A stretch of DNA of 64,000 nucleotides from the NCBI GenBank assembly GCA_964398355.1, contig CAYNMM010000082.1:1-64000 (forward strand). The letters run 5' to 3'. Each line of letters starts with the position of its first letter. Position 1 is the first letter of the stretch. Source of the DNA: WFZT01 sp964398355 (GTDB taxonomy: Bacteria; Hydrothermota; Hydrothermia; B15-G9; WFZT01). The notes under the pieces were generated by a model, which saw only the letters and a program-made list of their open reading frames with translations, did no database searches and was not told where the DNA came from. This document shows, one piece after another, positions 8,465 through 17,367 of the stretch. Both the position numbers and the translations under genes were made by a program.

Positions 8465-9186
8465 CAAAGAAACTCTTTGAAAAGTTCAAAAAGGCATACA
8501 GATCGGGTGATGTTGAAAATCTCAGGAAATACGCTGAAAAAATATCGGTGAGATTTGAGTATGTCGGTCGGGTGGGGGAGTATAATGAACTGTTTTTTGA
8601 ACTTCTCGATGATCTCGTCGATGCAGAAGAGATAGATCTTGCTTTAAGAATAGGTAAAAGGTTTCTCAATCCTGATGTCTACGAAGATGCCAAGAGGTTG
8701 ACCGAGATTTATCTGTTGAGCGGTGATCTTATGAGCGGTATCGAGATTATTTATCCACACCTTGATATAGTGAAAGAAGATCCTGAGTTTAAAGAAATTT
8801 TAAGTATTTTTGATGTCATAAGAGAGGAAGGTGGGCTGGATGAATTTTCTGCACATGGTTTTTCTGACAGAGTAGATTTAAACGAGATAGAGAGTGATCC
8901 ATTAATTGCCCATATTGTACTGATCTTTGAAAAGCTGGGGGTAAAAATAGATGTGATGGATAGGTCTCTCCCCTACGTTTACAAACTTCTAAGAAAAGCC
9001 ACCAACGATTTCAGAGGAAATAAAGATTCCTGGGCAGCCGCATTCGTTTATTTTTACAATGATATAATGGGGGATAACCATATTTCAGCAAGAAGAATCT
9101 CAAGTGTCACCGGCGTTTCCCCTGGGGAAATCTATAGAAAATCAAGGATACTATACCAGAGATTTTTAGAGGAGGAGTTAATTTGA
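8452..9186 (+). CDS. protein of unknown function with C-terminal DUF6398-like helical domain
   Basis: A 244-residue, acidic, mostly helical soluble protein with no signal peptide. Residues about 1-120 are charged helices that could form tetratricopeptide-like hairpins. The C-terminal 80 residues contain SWAAAFVYFYNDIMGDN, then SARRISSVTGVSPGEIYRKS, which looks like a cyclin-box or helix-turn-helix arrangement recalling DUF6398 (a TFIIB-like helical fold). That similarity is from memory of the pattern, not a search. It overlaps prmC by 13 nt and shares 4 nt with pgeF, so it belongs to the operon. Function unknown; the helix-turn-helix look suggests nucleic-acid binding. Confidence 0.75.
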   Translation: MDDITKKLFEKFKKAYRSGDVENLRKYAEKISVRFEYVGRVGEYNELFFELLDDLVDAEEIDLALRIGKRFLNPDVYEDAKRLTEIYLLSGDLMSGIEIIYPHLDIVKEDPEFKEILSIFDVIREEGGLDEFSAHGFSDRVDLNEIESDPLIAHIVLIFEKLGVKIDVMDRSLPYVYKLLRKATNDFRGNKDSWAAAFVYFYNDIMGDNHISARRISSVTGVSPGEIYRKSRILYQRFLEEELI

Positions 9187-9869
9187 ACTGGAAACTTGTG
9201 AAGAACCCAAAAGGGAGATATTTTAGAATTGAGAAGGGAGATACAGAACTATATATAACAACGAAGGATGGTTTTGACCCTTTGAGAGAAGACGGATTTT
9301 ATCATAACCCCATCAATCTGCATCAGATTCATAGTGACAGGATTTATATCGTAAATAAATATTTTCCACGTTCCGGTGTAGACGGCGATGGTCTTATTAC
9401 ATTTGAACCAGGGATATATATTGCGATAAAAACAGCTGATTGCTATCCAATTTTTGTCTTTGATGAAGATTCAAAAGTTGCCTCAGTTGTGCATGCCGGT
9501 TGGAGAGGGACGGCTAAGCGGATATTGAAAAAGGCTGTGAGAATGATCAAAGATCTGGCAGGAATTGAGGCAGGAAAGCTGATCGTTGCGTTTGGCCCCG
9601 GAATTTCAGGTGAGAGCTATGAGATAGGAGAGGATGTTGCACGATTTTTTGACGTCGGGGTTATCAGAAAGGATGGAAAGATTTTTCTTGATCTTGTGAA
9701 GGAGAATGTGAAACAGGCAGAAGATTGTGGAATTAACAGGATTATTCTTCCTCCTGGTGATACTTATTTAGAAGAGAACCTGTTCTATTCTTATAGAAGG
9801 GAGAATGGAAATAATGGTTTGATGTGGTCAATAATTGGTTTAGGAGGTCATCATGGGAAAAATCATTAA
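9183..9869 (+). CDS. pgeF: purine nucleoside phosphorylase / laccase-domain protein (YfiH/PgeF)
   Basis: Multicopper-oxidase-unrelated YfiH family. Members have been reported as purine nucleoside phosphorylases/adenosine deaminases, as laccases, and as peptidoglycan editing factor PgeF. The 228-residue protein keeps the family metal and active-site residues: His in HQIHSDR, Cys in KTADCYPI and His in HAGWRGTAKRI, followed by GPGISGESYEIG. It starts with TTG, which overlaps the previous stop (TTGA) and is preceded by GAGGAGG, a strong ribosome site that decides the start. Its last 17 nt overlap leuD. Confidence 0.9.
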   Translation: MNWKLVKNPKGRYFRIEKGDTELYITTKDGFDPLREDGFYHNPINLHQIHSDRIYIVNKYFPRSGVDGDGLITFEPGIYIAIKTADCYPIFVFDEDSKVASVVHAGWRGTAKRILKKAVRMIKDLAGIEAGKLIVAFGPGISGESYEIGEDVARFFDVGVIRKDGKIFLDLVKENVKQAEDCGINRIILPPGDTYLEENLFYSYRRENGNNGLMWSIIGLGGHHGKNH

Positions 9870-10359
9870 AGGACGAGTTTGGAAATATGGTGATGATATT
9901 AACACAGATGTTATTTTCCCTGGAAAATATACCTATTCTATAATGACACCGGAGGAAATGGCAAAACATGCACTGGAAGATCTGGATCCAGACTTTGCCA
10001 GAAAGGTAAAACCTGGAGACGTGATAGTAGCTGGTAAAAACTTTGGAATGGGATCTTCGAGGGAGCAGGCTGCTATCTGTCTTGTTGCAGCCGGCGTTGG
10101 AGCAGTTATTGCCCGCTCTTTTGCAAGAATTTTCTACAGAAATGCAATTAACAATGGTCTTCTCGCAATAGTCTCACCGGAAGCCTCCGATACCCTTGAA
10201 GATGGCGATGAGGTTGAGATAGATGTTGAAAAAGGTGAAATTCGCTCCTCGAAAGGTGTTTTTAACTTTCCACCGTTTCCCGAATCTGTAATGAAAATAT
10301 TTGAAGACGGAGGATTGATTCCTCATACAATAAAAAAATTGAAGGAAGCAGAGAAGTGA
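9853..10359 (+). CDS. leuD: aconitase-superfamily small subunit (LeuD-like)
   Basis: Small (swivel) subunit of a two-subunit hydro-lyase such as 3-isopropylmalate dehydratase or homoaconitase. At 168 residues it is the short archaeal-type LeuD. GRVWKYGDDINTDVIFPGKY near the N-terminus is the substrate-recognition region, and KNFGMGSSREQA near residue 55 is the family signature. The specificity loop reads KYTYS, not an assignment I can equate with isopropylmalate or homoaconitate. The iron-sulphur large subunit (leuC) is not in the window, so this copy is separated from its partner. AGGAGG precedes the ATG, inside the end of pgeF. An NAD-type isocitrate dehydrogenase-family gene lies far away at 50.8 kb. 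Confidence 0.88.
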   Translation: MGKIIKGRVWKYGDDINTDVIFPGKYTYSIMTPEEMAKHALEDLDPDFARKVKPGDVIVAGKNFGMGSSREQAAICLVAAGVGAVIARSFARIFYRNAINNGLLAIVSPEASDTLEDGDEVEIDVEKGEIRSSKGVFNFPPFPESVMKIFEDGGLIPHTIKKLKEAEK

Positions 10360-12005
10360 AAAGCGTAAAATTAAAACTCAAAGATGGGGAGATATTGGAG
10401 GTGCCTGAGGGTACCAGAATCATTGATGCAATTGAATCTGTTCCTGGTGACGTGATTGCAGCGAAACTTGATAACAAACTCGTTTCCTTGAATTACAGGG
10501 TTTTCATAGATGGTGAACTTGAGTTCGTAAAATTTGACTCACCTGAAGGATACAGAGTCTATGAGAGGAGTCTAACTGCTCTGCTTGGATACGCCCTAAA
10601 TAAAATCTCGCCTGAAGCAAAGTTATACGTTCTCCATTCATACAATAATGGTATTTACTGTGAGATCGAAGGTGTGGAGATCACCGAGGAATTGATCGCA
10701 CATCTGAAAAGCATTATGGATGATGTGATCAGGAAGGATGTAGAAATCACTGTTGATGTCATCGATGAGGAGTCTGCGATTAAAGTTTTCCAGAAAATCC
10801 CGAGCAGGGAGGATGCTGTCAGATTGTTTAGATTCCTGCCAGAACATCAAAGAATATGTATTTTTACAATAGATGATTATGCGGATTATTCCTATATTCC
10901 ACTTGCACATAGAACAGGTGCTTTAAGGAAGTTTGATCTCTTGATAAGAAAGCCAGGAATCGTGGTTCTTCTTCCCGACGAGCACGATCCAGAGAAATTA
11001 GGTCCCCTTAAAGAATCTCCCAAATTGTTTAATACATTTGAGGAGTCATCAAGATGGGCGAGGATTCTTGGAGTGAATGATGCGGGGGCTCTCAATAGAG
11101 TCATAACAACGGGTGACGTTTCAGATTTTATCAAGATTGCCGAAGCGCTGCACGAAAAGAAAATTGCACAAATTGCAGATGATATAACTCGAGAATATGG
11201 AAAAATTAAGCTGGTTTTAATTGCTGGCCCATCTTCATCGGGGAAGACGACATTTGCCAAAAGATTGGGCATACATTTACGTGTTAACGAGAAAAATCCA
11301 GTGGTAATCTCACTGGATAATTACTTTCTTGATAGAGATAAAACACCGAGAGACGAACATGGAAATTATGACTATGATTCAATTGAAGCTCTGGATCTTC
11401 AATTGATAAACGAGCATTTGAGAGATTTACTTCTTGGAAAAGAAGTTGCCATACCTCATTTTGATTTTAAAAAAGGTAAAAGATCAGGGATTGAGAAGAA
11501 AATAAGATTATCAAAAGGAGATATAATCGTTATTGAAGGAATTCATGGTTTAAATCCGAGATTAAGTGAGCTGGTACCCGACGAGGCAAAATTTAGAATT
11601 TATGTAAGTGCACTTACACAAATCAGTGTTGATTCTCATAACCGAATTTCTACCTCTGATACAAGATTAATAAGGAGGATAGTTCGGGATAAACTATTCA
11701 GGGGTCATTCAGCGCTCGAGACACTGAAGATGTGGCCAAACGTGAGGAAGAATGAAGAGAAGTACATTTACCCGTTCCAGGAAAATGCTGATGTTATGTT
11801 TAACTCATCACTTGTCTATGAAATGGCCGTATTGAAGCTTTATGCAGATGCCATGCTTGAGCAGGTAACCCCTGACTACCCTGAGTATGGTGATGCTGTA
11901 AGACTGCTCTCAATCCTATCTCATTTCCTTGGTATAATGCCTACAGAAGTGCCTCCTACATCAATTTTAAGGGAATTCATTGGAGGTAGTAGTTTCAAGT
12001 ATTAA
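10356..12005 (+). CDS. nucleoside (uridine-type) kinase with ThrRS-like N-terminal domains
   Basis: A 549-residue fusion known in Thermotogae, Clostridia and others: an N-terminal TGS domain (about 1-65), a ThrRS-like second additional domain (about 65-230), and a uridine kinase/phosphoribulokinase-like P-loop domain. The Walker A is GPSSSGKTT (291-299), followed by SLDNYFLDRDKTPRDEHG, the substrate-binding region of uridine kinases. Predicted to phosphorylate a nucleoside using NTP. It starts with GTG overlapping the leuD stop (GTGA), so it is the last member of this operon. It meets the minus-strand nagB fusion tail-to-tail with a 4-nt overlap. Exact substrate is not evident. Confidence 0.9.
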   Translation: MKSVKLKLKDGEILEVPEGTRIIDAIESVPGDVIAAKLDNKLVSLNYRVFIDGELEFVKFDSPEGYRVYERSLTALLGYALNKISPEAKLYVLHSYNNGIYCEIEGVEITEELIAHLKSIMDDVIRKDVEITVDVIDEESAIKVFQKIPSREDAVRLFRFLPEHQRICIFTIDDYADYSYIPLAHRTGALRKFDLLIRKPGIVVLLPDEHDPEKLGPLKESPKLFNTFEESSRWARILGVNDAGALNRVITTGDVSDFIKIAEALHEKKIAQIADDITREYGKIKLVLIAGPSSSGKTTFAKRLGIHLRVNEKNPVVISLDNYFLDRDKTPRDEHGNYDYDSIEALDLQLINEHLRDLLLGKEVAIPHFDFKKGKRSGIEKKIRLSKGDIIVIEGIHGLNPRLSELVPDEAKFRIYVSALTQISVDSHNRISTSDTRLIRRIVRDKLFRGHSALETLKMWPNVRKNEEKYIYPFQENADVMFNSSLVYEMAVLKLYADAMLEQVTPDYPEYGDAVRLLSILSHFLGIMPTEVPPTSILREFIGGSSFKY

Positions 12006-14341
12006 ATGTTTTCAGTGGTCTTTCTTAGTTCCCTTGCATGGGCATAAAATTCTTTGAGGCTCATGCGCTTCATAAAGACAAGACCACGAGTTGCCCTGAT
12101 TAAAGGACTCATGTGATTATGAAAGAAACCTCTGCCAAGTAAAGTCTTTATCGCCTGATACTGTTCAGTTTGGATTTTCTGTGATAACTCAGAAAATGGC
12201 CCGTCATGTTCATAGCTCGGGAATGATGCGTCTTTTTGAGAAACAAAGGCGTTTTTGAAGGCGTTCTCCATTATTGCAAACATGTTGAGTGAGACCGGGA
12301 CATAGAAATTAGATTCTGCTGGATGGAATCTGTACCATACATTTCTGTATCCAAATACGGCAATATCGTGCTTTCCACTTTCAACCTCATATCTTTTTAG
12401 TGCTTCTGCGACTGTTTGAAGCACCTTATAATGGGTGTCAGGACCACTGGCTTCAGGATCCAGTGCTACTGTTACAACGTCAGGCTCAACCTGTCTTAAA
12501 AGATTCAGGACAGGCATTACGTCTCTCTCAACAGTTGGTTCTTCAGTAAATATATCACCCGTATAGAACCCAAGCCTGAGGTGCTTGACCGAGTCACATC
12601 TTATGCCGAGGTATCCCCATAGACAATCTGCTTCCCATTCCCTGATCATACCCTTGAGACGCTGTATGTCCGGTGGATCTTTCTTGCCAGGATAAGTACT
12701 TTCGAAATATGCAATTATTTCATTTATTTTGTCATCAACCTCTTTTAAATTTTCAAGACCATAGTTTTCAACAAGGTTCCTCACCATCCTTCTTGCAGTA
12801 CCCTCATCCTTCATATAAGGGCTATTAGCCGCTATACCGTCAAGATATTGCCATACGTCTCTATTTCTTCCCTCGCTATTAGCTGGATCAAAATACCCCG
12901 CTTCCCACATTTCGATAAAGTCCGGTGTAAAGAGGAACTTTCTGACTTTCTTCAGGATCTGAGTCGTGAAAGAATTAGTAACAGCGGTGAATCCTGAGGT
13001 CATGTAAGCAAAAACGTGTCTGTTTGTGGCATTACGGATGTTTCTCACAACAAAGGGTAAATACCCGAGCATAATATCATCGTGATGAGGAGAAGTGTGT
13101 AAAAAGGTTGTGTTATTGAAAACTTCCATTCCATCTCCTATCTTTTGTTTGAGCGATCTCGAGGTTTCCATGAGTAGCTCTTCAGCTGTTTTCCCGGTTC
13201 TATAAAGTATCAATTGAGTTTCTCTGTACCTTTTGAAATCCTCCTCTGTGAGGTTACTGACCCGTTTCTTTGTTTTTAAAGCAAGGTTAATTACTATTTT
13301 CTCAATTTCACTTTTGGATATAGAATCCTTTTGTTGGAGTAGAAGATATTGCCTTTCTTTTAAGAGTTTGGCGGCTCCAAGTGTTATGTAAAATCGGGAA
13401 TTTTTCAGTTTATGGAGAGCAGTGGCTGGATATCTGATGTGCGGTTCGTTTTCAATGGCGTCTCTTACCACCTTTGCCTTTGCCTCTCCAGCAGCGAATA
13501 TAATTGCAACGGCATCTGGATTAAAAGTTATCGTCGCGAGCCCTATTGTGATCACAGGCCTTTTTCTTGCAACCTCGATGCCACCAAGGTCCACAGCAGC
13601 CGCTGCCTGGGTCTCATAATTTGTATAGGTAAGTCTCGTTGTTGAATGGTGGTCAGACCCCTTGACATTAAAAGCAATATGTCCATCAGGACCTATTCCT
13701 CCAAGGAAAAATCCAATTCCTCCCTTTTCCCTGATTTTTTCCTCGTATTCTTCACACCATTGATCTACCGACTCAAGAACCTTCTTTTGTAATCTTTCAA
13801 GTTTGTTTGCAGGGTGTCTGTACCTTAACGAGAGATCAACTTCGTATCCTGGCCATACATCTTCAAGACTGACACCATTCGGGATGCCAATTTTGGTCGC
13901 ATCAATTAGCTGGGCTCTGGATGGATCGAGTCCAAATCCATCAATATAGAATCGCTTTACATAAAAATAAAAACTATTTTCCCACAATGGATAAATGGGA
14001 TAAAATTCATCAATCTGGACAAAATGTAATCCTCTTAAATCCGGCTTCCTCGCAGTGTCCAGACCGTTGCTACCAAGGTCCATCTGGGTTTCCTTTGTGT
14101 CCCATGTAGAGAGGAAATGATTTACCCATTTTATGAAATACTCCGGAGTTTTCCCCGTGGGTAATGAGATAACTCCTTCAGGATTTTCCTGAACCCATTC
14201 CAGGAAGCGTAGGGCAGTCAATTTACCAAGCTCAGGGAAGTTATTGACCACAATCAGTCCCATCTTCTCAGTTGGTGGATAATAAAGTTTGTCAAACTTG
14301 CTATTTCTCAGCGCTATATCTTCAACTTTTGAAATTCCCAT
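12002..14341 (-). CDS. nagB: glucosamine-6-phosphate deaminase fused to PIG-L/LmbE deacetylase domain
   Basis: A 779-residue two-domain protein. Residues about 1-340 are NagB-like (ISLPTGKTPEYF, the GGIGPDGHIAFN loop), which converts glucosamine-6-P to fructose-6-P and ammonia. Residues about 420-700 resemble zinc-dependent PIG-L/LmbE N-deacetylases: PHHDDI near 413 replaces the usual HPDDE, and GPDTHYKV supplies a later His ligand. Similar large NagB-PIG-L proteins are known in Bacteroidota, often only called deaminase-like. The combination suggests deacetylation then deamination of an amino sugar, but the order and substrate are inference. GGAG precedes the ATG. It has no neighbours on its strand. 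Confidence 0.88.
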   Translation of the reverse strand: MGISKVEDIALRNSKFDKLYYPPTEKMGLIVVNNFPELGKLTALRFLEWVQENPEGVISLPTGKTPEYFIKWVNHFLSTWDTKETQMDLGSNGLDTARKPDLRGLHFVQIDEFYPIYPLWENSFYFYVKRFYIDGFGLDPSRAQLIDATKIGIPNGVSLEDVWPGYEVDLSLRYRHPANKLERLQKKVLESVDQWCEEYEEKIREKGGIGFFLGGIGPDGHIAFNVKGSDHHSTTRLTYTNYETQAAAAVDLGGIEVARKRPVITIGLATITFNPDAVAIIFAAGEAKAKVVRDAIENEPHIRYPATALHKLKNSRFYITLGAAKLLKERQYLLLQQKDSISKSEIEKIVINLALKTKKRVSNLTEEDFKRYRETQLILYRTGKTAEELLMETSRSLKQKIGDGMEVFNNTTFLHTSPHHDDIMLGYLPFVVRNIRNATNRHVFAYMTSGFTAVTNSFTTQILKKVRKFLFTPDFIEMWEAGYFDPANSEGRNRDVWQYLDGIAANSPYMKDEGTARRMVRNLVENYGLENLKEVDDKINEIIAYFESTYPGKKDPPDIQRLKGMIREWEADCLWGYLGIRCDSVKHLRLGFYTGDIFTEEPTVERDVMPVLNLLRQVEPDVVTVALDPEASGPDTHYKVLQTVAEALKRYEVESGKHDIAVFGYRNVWYRFHPAESNFYVPVSLNMFAIMENAFKNAFVSQKDASFPSYEHDGPFSELSQKIQTEQYQAIKTLLGRGFFHNHMSPLIRATRGLVFMKRMSLKEFYAHARELRKTTENI

Positions 14342-14795
14342 ATTTTATCTCCGTTTGAAGTTAAAGTTTACACCCAATAATAAGCACTTTCACCTCTGGA
14401 GGGTAGGAAATTGAGAATCCTTTGAATGTTTATGTAATCTCAGAAATGTATTCCATTTTAGAATTTCCTCTCCGTGTGAATTTATTGCATTTCTTTGCAG
14501 TTTTTTGAAAATTAATTTTTGAGCAGTAAGATTGCTGATTATATCGGGATGGATTCTTCAGTTAGATAAGGAATGGAAGTGTTTTTAAAAATCTTTTGAT
14601 CATCGTTGAAATTACACGTATTCGTTTCATTTTCCAATTGTGGGAGGTGTAAATGTAGGACGATTTCACTCCCTGCTTTTCTCTGTAGTCTTTATAGGGA
14701 AGGTGCTAAGAAAGTTTAATTTTTCCGGGTCATTTTCGAGCCCTCTATTTGGGTTGAATTCCAAAGAGGTGGTTTTACCTTTAAAATAAAAAATC
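14342..14795. other. intergenic region, about 450 nt
   Basis: AT-rich spacer between the divergent nagB fusion and the lipoprotein gene. I see no RNA gene or frame worth calling. It holds a probable promoter at 14759-14787. A stretch near 14578-14604 weakly resembles the left end of the repeat elements at 43772 and 61909, but not enough to call a third copy. Confidence 0.5.
14759..14787 (+). promoter_or_regulatory. probable leaderless promoter
   Basis: TAAAAT at 14782-14787 lies 8 nt before the ATG at 14796; a poor -35 (TTCCAA, 14759-14764) is 17 nt upstream. No Shine-Dalgarno precedes the gene. Confidence 0.4.
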
Positions 14796-15218
14796 ATGAG
14801 AAGACTAACGGTTGTATTTGGATTAATTTTCCTTTTTGGGGTTGCCTGTCAGAATGAATCAAAGGCAGCGGGGATAATTTCTTATAGCAGGGACCCTTAC
14901 ATTGGGGATATTGAACTTGCGAAACATATAATAAGTGGATATCCGTCAGGTATAACCCAGTTCTTTGATTCAGGAGATACAGTCAATATATGGATTTTAT
15001 GGTCGTCATCTGTAGATTCCCATCTGGTAACAACTAAATGGTACGACCCTGATAGCAATTTTGTGGATTCCTCAAGTGTGAAAATTCCTCCTGGAGATAA
15101 CATTATAACCATATTTTCACTGAGGGTGTACCAGCGAGGAGAATGGCACGTTAATGTGTTCGTTGATAGAACAGATTTCAGGGCTGGATTAGTTTTTTAC
15201 GTAGATACCCTGAGATGA
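14796..15218 (+). CDS. small predicted lipoprotein of unknown function
   Basis: 140 residues beginning with a positively charged, hydrophobic signal (MRRLTVVFGLIFLFGVAC). Cys18 follows G-V-A, an acceptable but not ideal lipobox. The mature part (YDPDSNFVDSSSVKIPPGDN, RGEWHVNVFVD) looks like a single beta-sandwich of immunoglobulin or fibronectin type. No family recognised. The stop overlaps the sppA start by 4 nt, so the two are translationally coupled; an envelope role is plausible from the signal and the neighbour. The start has no Shine-Dalgarno but a TAAAAT -10 lies 8 nt upstream. Confidence 0.75.
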   Translation: MRRLTVVFGLIFLFGVACQNESKAAGIISYSRDPYIGDIELAKHIISGYPSGITQFFDSGDTVNIWILWSSSVDSHLVTTKWYDPDSNFVDSSSVKIPPGDNIITIFSLRVYQRGEWHVNVFVDRTDFRAGLVFYVDTLR

Positions 15219-16060
15219 AGAGTCCCATCTTTAAATTTCTTATTCTCATATTTATCGCTGGAGCTTTATGGCTCATTTTGAGATCATCCCCTATCCTGAG
15301 GTTGAGGGAGTCAGGAGATATCGGTGTAGTGGAGATTAAGGGGGCAATTAAGAGTTCAGATTCTCTCGTATCATGGATAAATAGACTCAGAAAAATGTCT
15401 GGAGTGAAAGGGATCCTGCTTCGTATTGATTCACCCGGAGGTGCAGTAGCTCCTACTCAGGAAATATTGGAGGCGCTGAAAAAAGTCAAAAAATCAGGAA
15501 AACCTATAGTTGCCAGTTTAGGAAATGTAGCTGCCTCAGGAGGTTATTATGTTTCTCTCGCCGCAGATAAAATTGTTGCCAATCCGGGAACTGTAACAGG
15601 ATCAATTGGCGTTATTGCAGAGTTCCCGGTTGTGTACGATTTTCTAAAAAAACACGGGATAGAATTTGAAATTATAAAAACAGGTCCATTTAAAGATACA
15701 GGTACTCCATTTCGCAAAATGAAGCCTGAAGAGAGGAAGTTGTTTAGAGATGTTTTAATGGATGTCTATGATCAATTTGTTCAGGAGGTTGCCAGTGCCA
15801 GGAAAATGTCGATAGATAGTGTTAAAAAGGTTGCGGATGGAAGAGTTTTTACAGGGAGGATGGCATTAAAGATCGGGCTTATCGACACCCTTGGCTCTTT
15901 TGATGATGCTGTTGAAATCCTGAAAAAGATGTGTGGGATAAAAGGCTCTGCACATCTTCTTTATAAGAAAAGGAAGAAGCACCTCTCACTTATTGACCTT
16001 TTACTGGATAGAGTGGAAGATAGGGTTGAGACTCCACAATTTTTATACAGGATGTATTGA
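15215..16060 (+). CDS. sppA: signal peptide peptidase SppA (membrane serine protease)
   Basis: Membrane-bound Ser/Lys protease that degrades cleaved signal peptides. At 281 residues it is the short, single-domain form. Residues 7-23 form the N-terminal membrane anchor; the nucleophile is Ser108 in AASGGYY and the general base is Lys160 in GPFKDTG, separated by 52 residues as in Bacillus SppA. ARKMSIDSVKKVADGRVF and TGRMALKIGLID are further family motifs. It is coupled to the upstream lipoprotein gene and followed by purB after one nucleotide. Confidence 0.92.
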   Translation: MKSPIFKFLILIFIAGALWLILRSSPILRLRESGDIGVVEIKGAIKSSDSLVSWINRLRKMSGVKGILLRIDSPGGAVAPTQEILEALKKVKKSGKPIVASLGNVAASGGYYVSLAADKIVANPGTVTGSIGVIAEFPVVYDFLKKHGIEFEIIKTGPFKDTGTPFRKMKPEERKLFRDVLMDVYDQFVQEVASARKMSIDSVKKVADGRVFTGRMALKIGLIDTLGSFDDAVEILKKMCGIKGSAHLLYKKRKKHLSLIDLLLDRVEDRVETPQFLYRMY

Positions 16061-16061
16061 A

Positions 16062-17366
16062 ATGATTGAGAGATACTGGAAAAAAGAGATAAAAAAAATA
16101 TTTACGGATGAATTCAAGTACCGTAAATGGTATGAAGTGGAGCTTGCAGTTGCAGAAGCGGAAGCATCTCTCGGCATTATTCCAGAAAGTGTGCCTGATA
16201 AAGTAAAGGGGAAAATGGAGAATGTGGATTTTACAGAGGTATCCAAAAGGGCGAAAGAAATTGAAAAAGAAGTTGATCACGATGTGATAGCATTTCTGCT
16301 GACGATTGAGGAAATCGTTGGAGAGGCAGCTCGATACCTTCACTATGGACTTACATCGTCTGATGTTGTGGATACAGCGAATTCTTTGATTCTTAAAGAA
16401 GCTCTCAAATTAAATCTAAATGCCCTTGAAGACCTACTTGGTAGTGTAAAAAGGAAAGCGGTGAAGTATAGATATCAACCAATAATGGGGAGAACGCATG
16501 GAGTATTCGCTGAACCTACGAGTCTTGGATTGAAATTTCTCTCTTACTATTCGGCATTCCTTAGAGACAGAGAAAACCTCACAAGAGCAATTGACATGAT
16601 AAGTTTTGGGAAAATCTCAGGTGCAGTGGGCAATTATTCCTTTATTTCTCCTGAAGTGGAAAAACTTGCATTAAAAAAACTCGGGTTGAAACCTGAACCG
16701 GTTTCAACCCAGATTATCCCAAGAGATAGATACGCCTTTGTCTTCAATATAATAGCAATCTCTGCAGGAAATATCGAGAGATTTGCAACAGAGATTAGAC
16801 TTCTTCAGAGAACCGAGGTTGGAGAGCTTGAGGAACCATTCAGGAAAGGACAGCGCGGTTCCTCAGCAATGCCACACAAGAGGAATCCGATTAAAAGCGA
16901 AAGATTATGTGGCCTTGCAAGGCTCTTACGTGGTTATGCACACACAACTAATGAAAATATTGCACTCTGGCATGAGAGGGATATTTCTCATTCATCTACT
17001 GAGAGATTTATTATTCCAGATGCACTATCTATTTATTACTACGCACTTAGATTATTGAAAAGTATAATTGATGACCTTGTCGTCAATATTGAGAGGATCA
17101 ATGAGAATCTCGTAAAGTATGGGAAGTTTTACCTATCGGAAGCCGTGTTGCTCGCTCTCGTTAAAAAAGGAGTCCCTCGCGGTAAGGCCTATGAATGGGT
17201 AAAGGAGTCAGCACACACTGCAATGAGCACAGGTATCCCCTTTGAAGATCTTATCAGAAAAAACGAAAAAATCAGGAAACATCTCACAGACAAGGAAATT
17301 GAGAAAGCTTTAAACCACGATTATCTTAAAAACGTGGACGAAATTTTTGCAAGATTTGGCCTTTAA
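16062..17366 (+). CDS. purB: adenylosuccinate lyase
   Basis: Catalyses two purine steps: fumarate release from SAICAR and from adenylosuccinate. The 434-residue length is typical of the bacterial short form. The superfamily signature GSSAMPHKRNP is near residue 265, and TSSDVVDTA and GRTHGVFAEPT provide further active-site residues. I start it at 16062 (M-I-E-R-Y-W), one base after the sppA stop, because homologs begin at this point; an in-frame ATG inside sppA would add an unrelated 23 residues. No other purine genes are nearby. Confidence 0.95.
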   Translation: MIERYWKKEIKKIFTDEFKYRKWYEVELAVAEAEASLGIIPESVPDKVKGKMENVDFTEVSKRAKEIEKEVDHDVIAFLLTIEEIVGEAARYLHYGLTSSDVVDTANSLILKEALKLNLNALEDLLGSVKRKAVKYRYQPIMGRTHGVFAEPTSLGLKFLSYYSAFLRDRENLTRAIDMISFGKISGAVGNYSFISPEVEKLALKKLGLKPEPVSTQIIPRDRYAFVFNIIAISAGNIERFATEIRLLQRTEVGELEEPFRKGQRGSSAMPHKRNPIKSERLCGLARLLRGYAHTTNENIALWHERDISHSSTERFIIPDALSIYYYALRLLKSIIDDLVVNIERINENLVKYGKFYLSEAVLLALVKKGVPRGKAYEWVKESAHTAMSTGIPFEDLIRKNEKIRKHLTDKEIEKALNHDYLKNVDEIFARFGL

Positions 17367-17367
17367 A

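Noticed and set aside
14578..14604. Possible third copy of the repeat element
   Set aside because: Only about 25 nt resemble the left end; no right end, inverted repeat or flanking duplication found.
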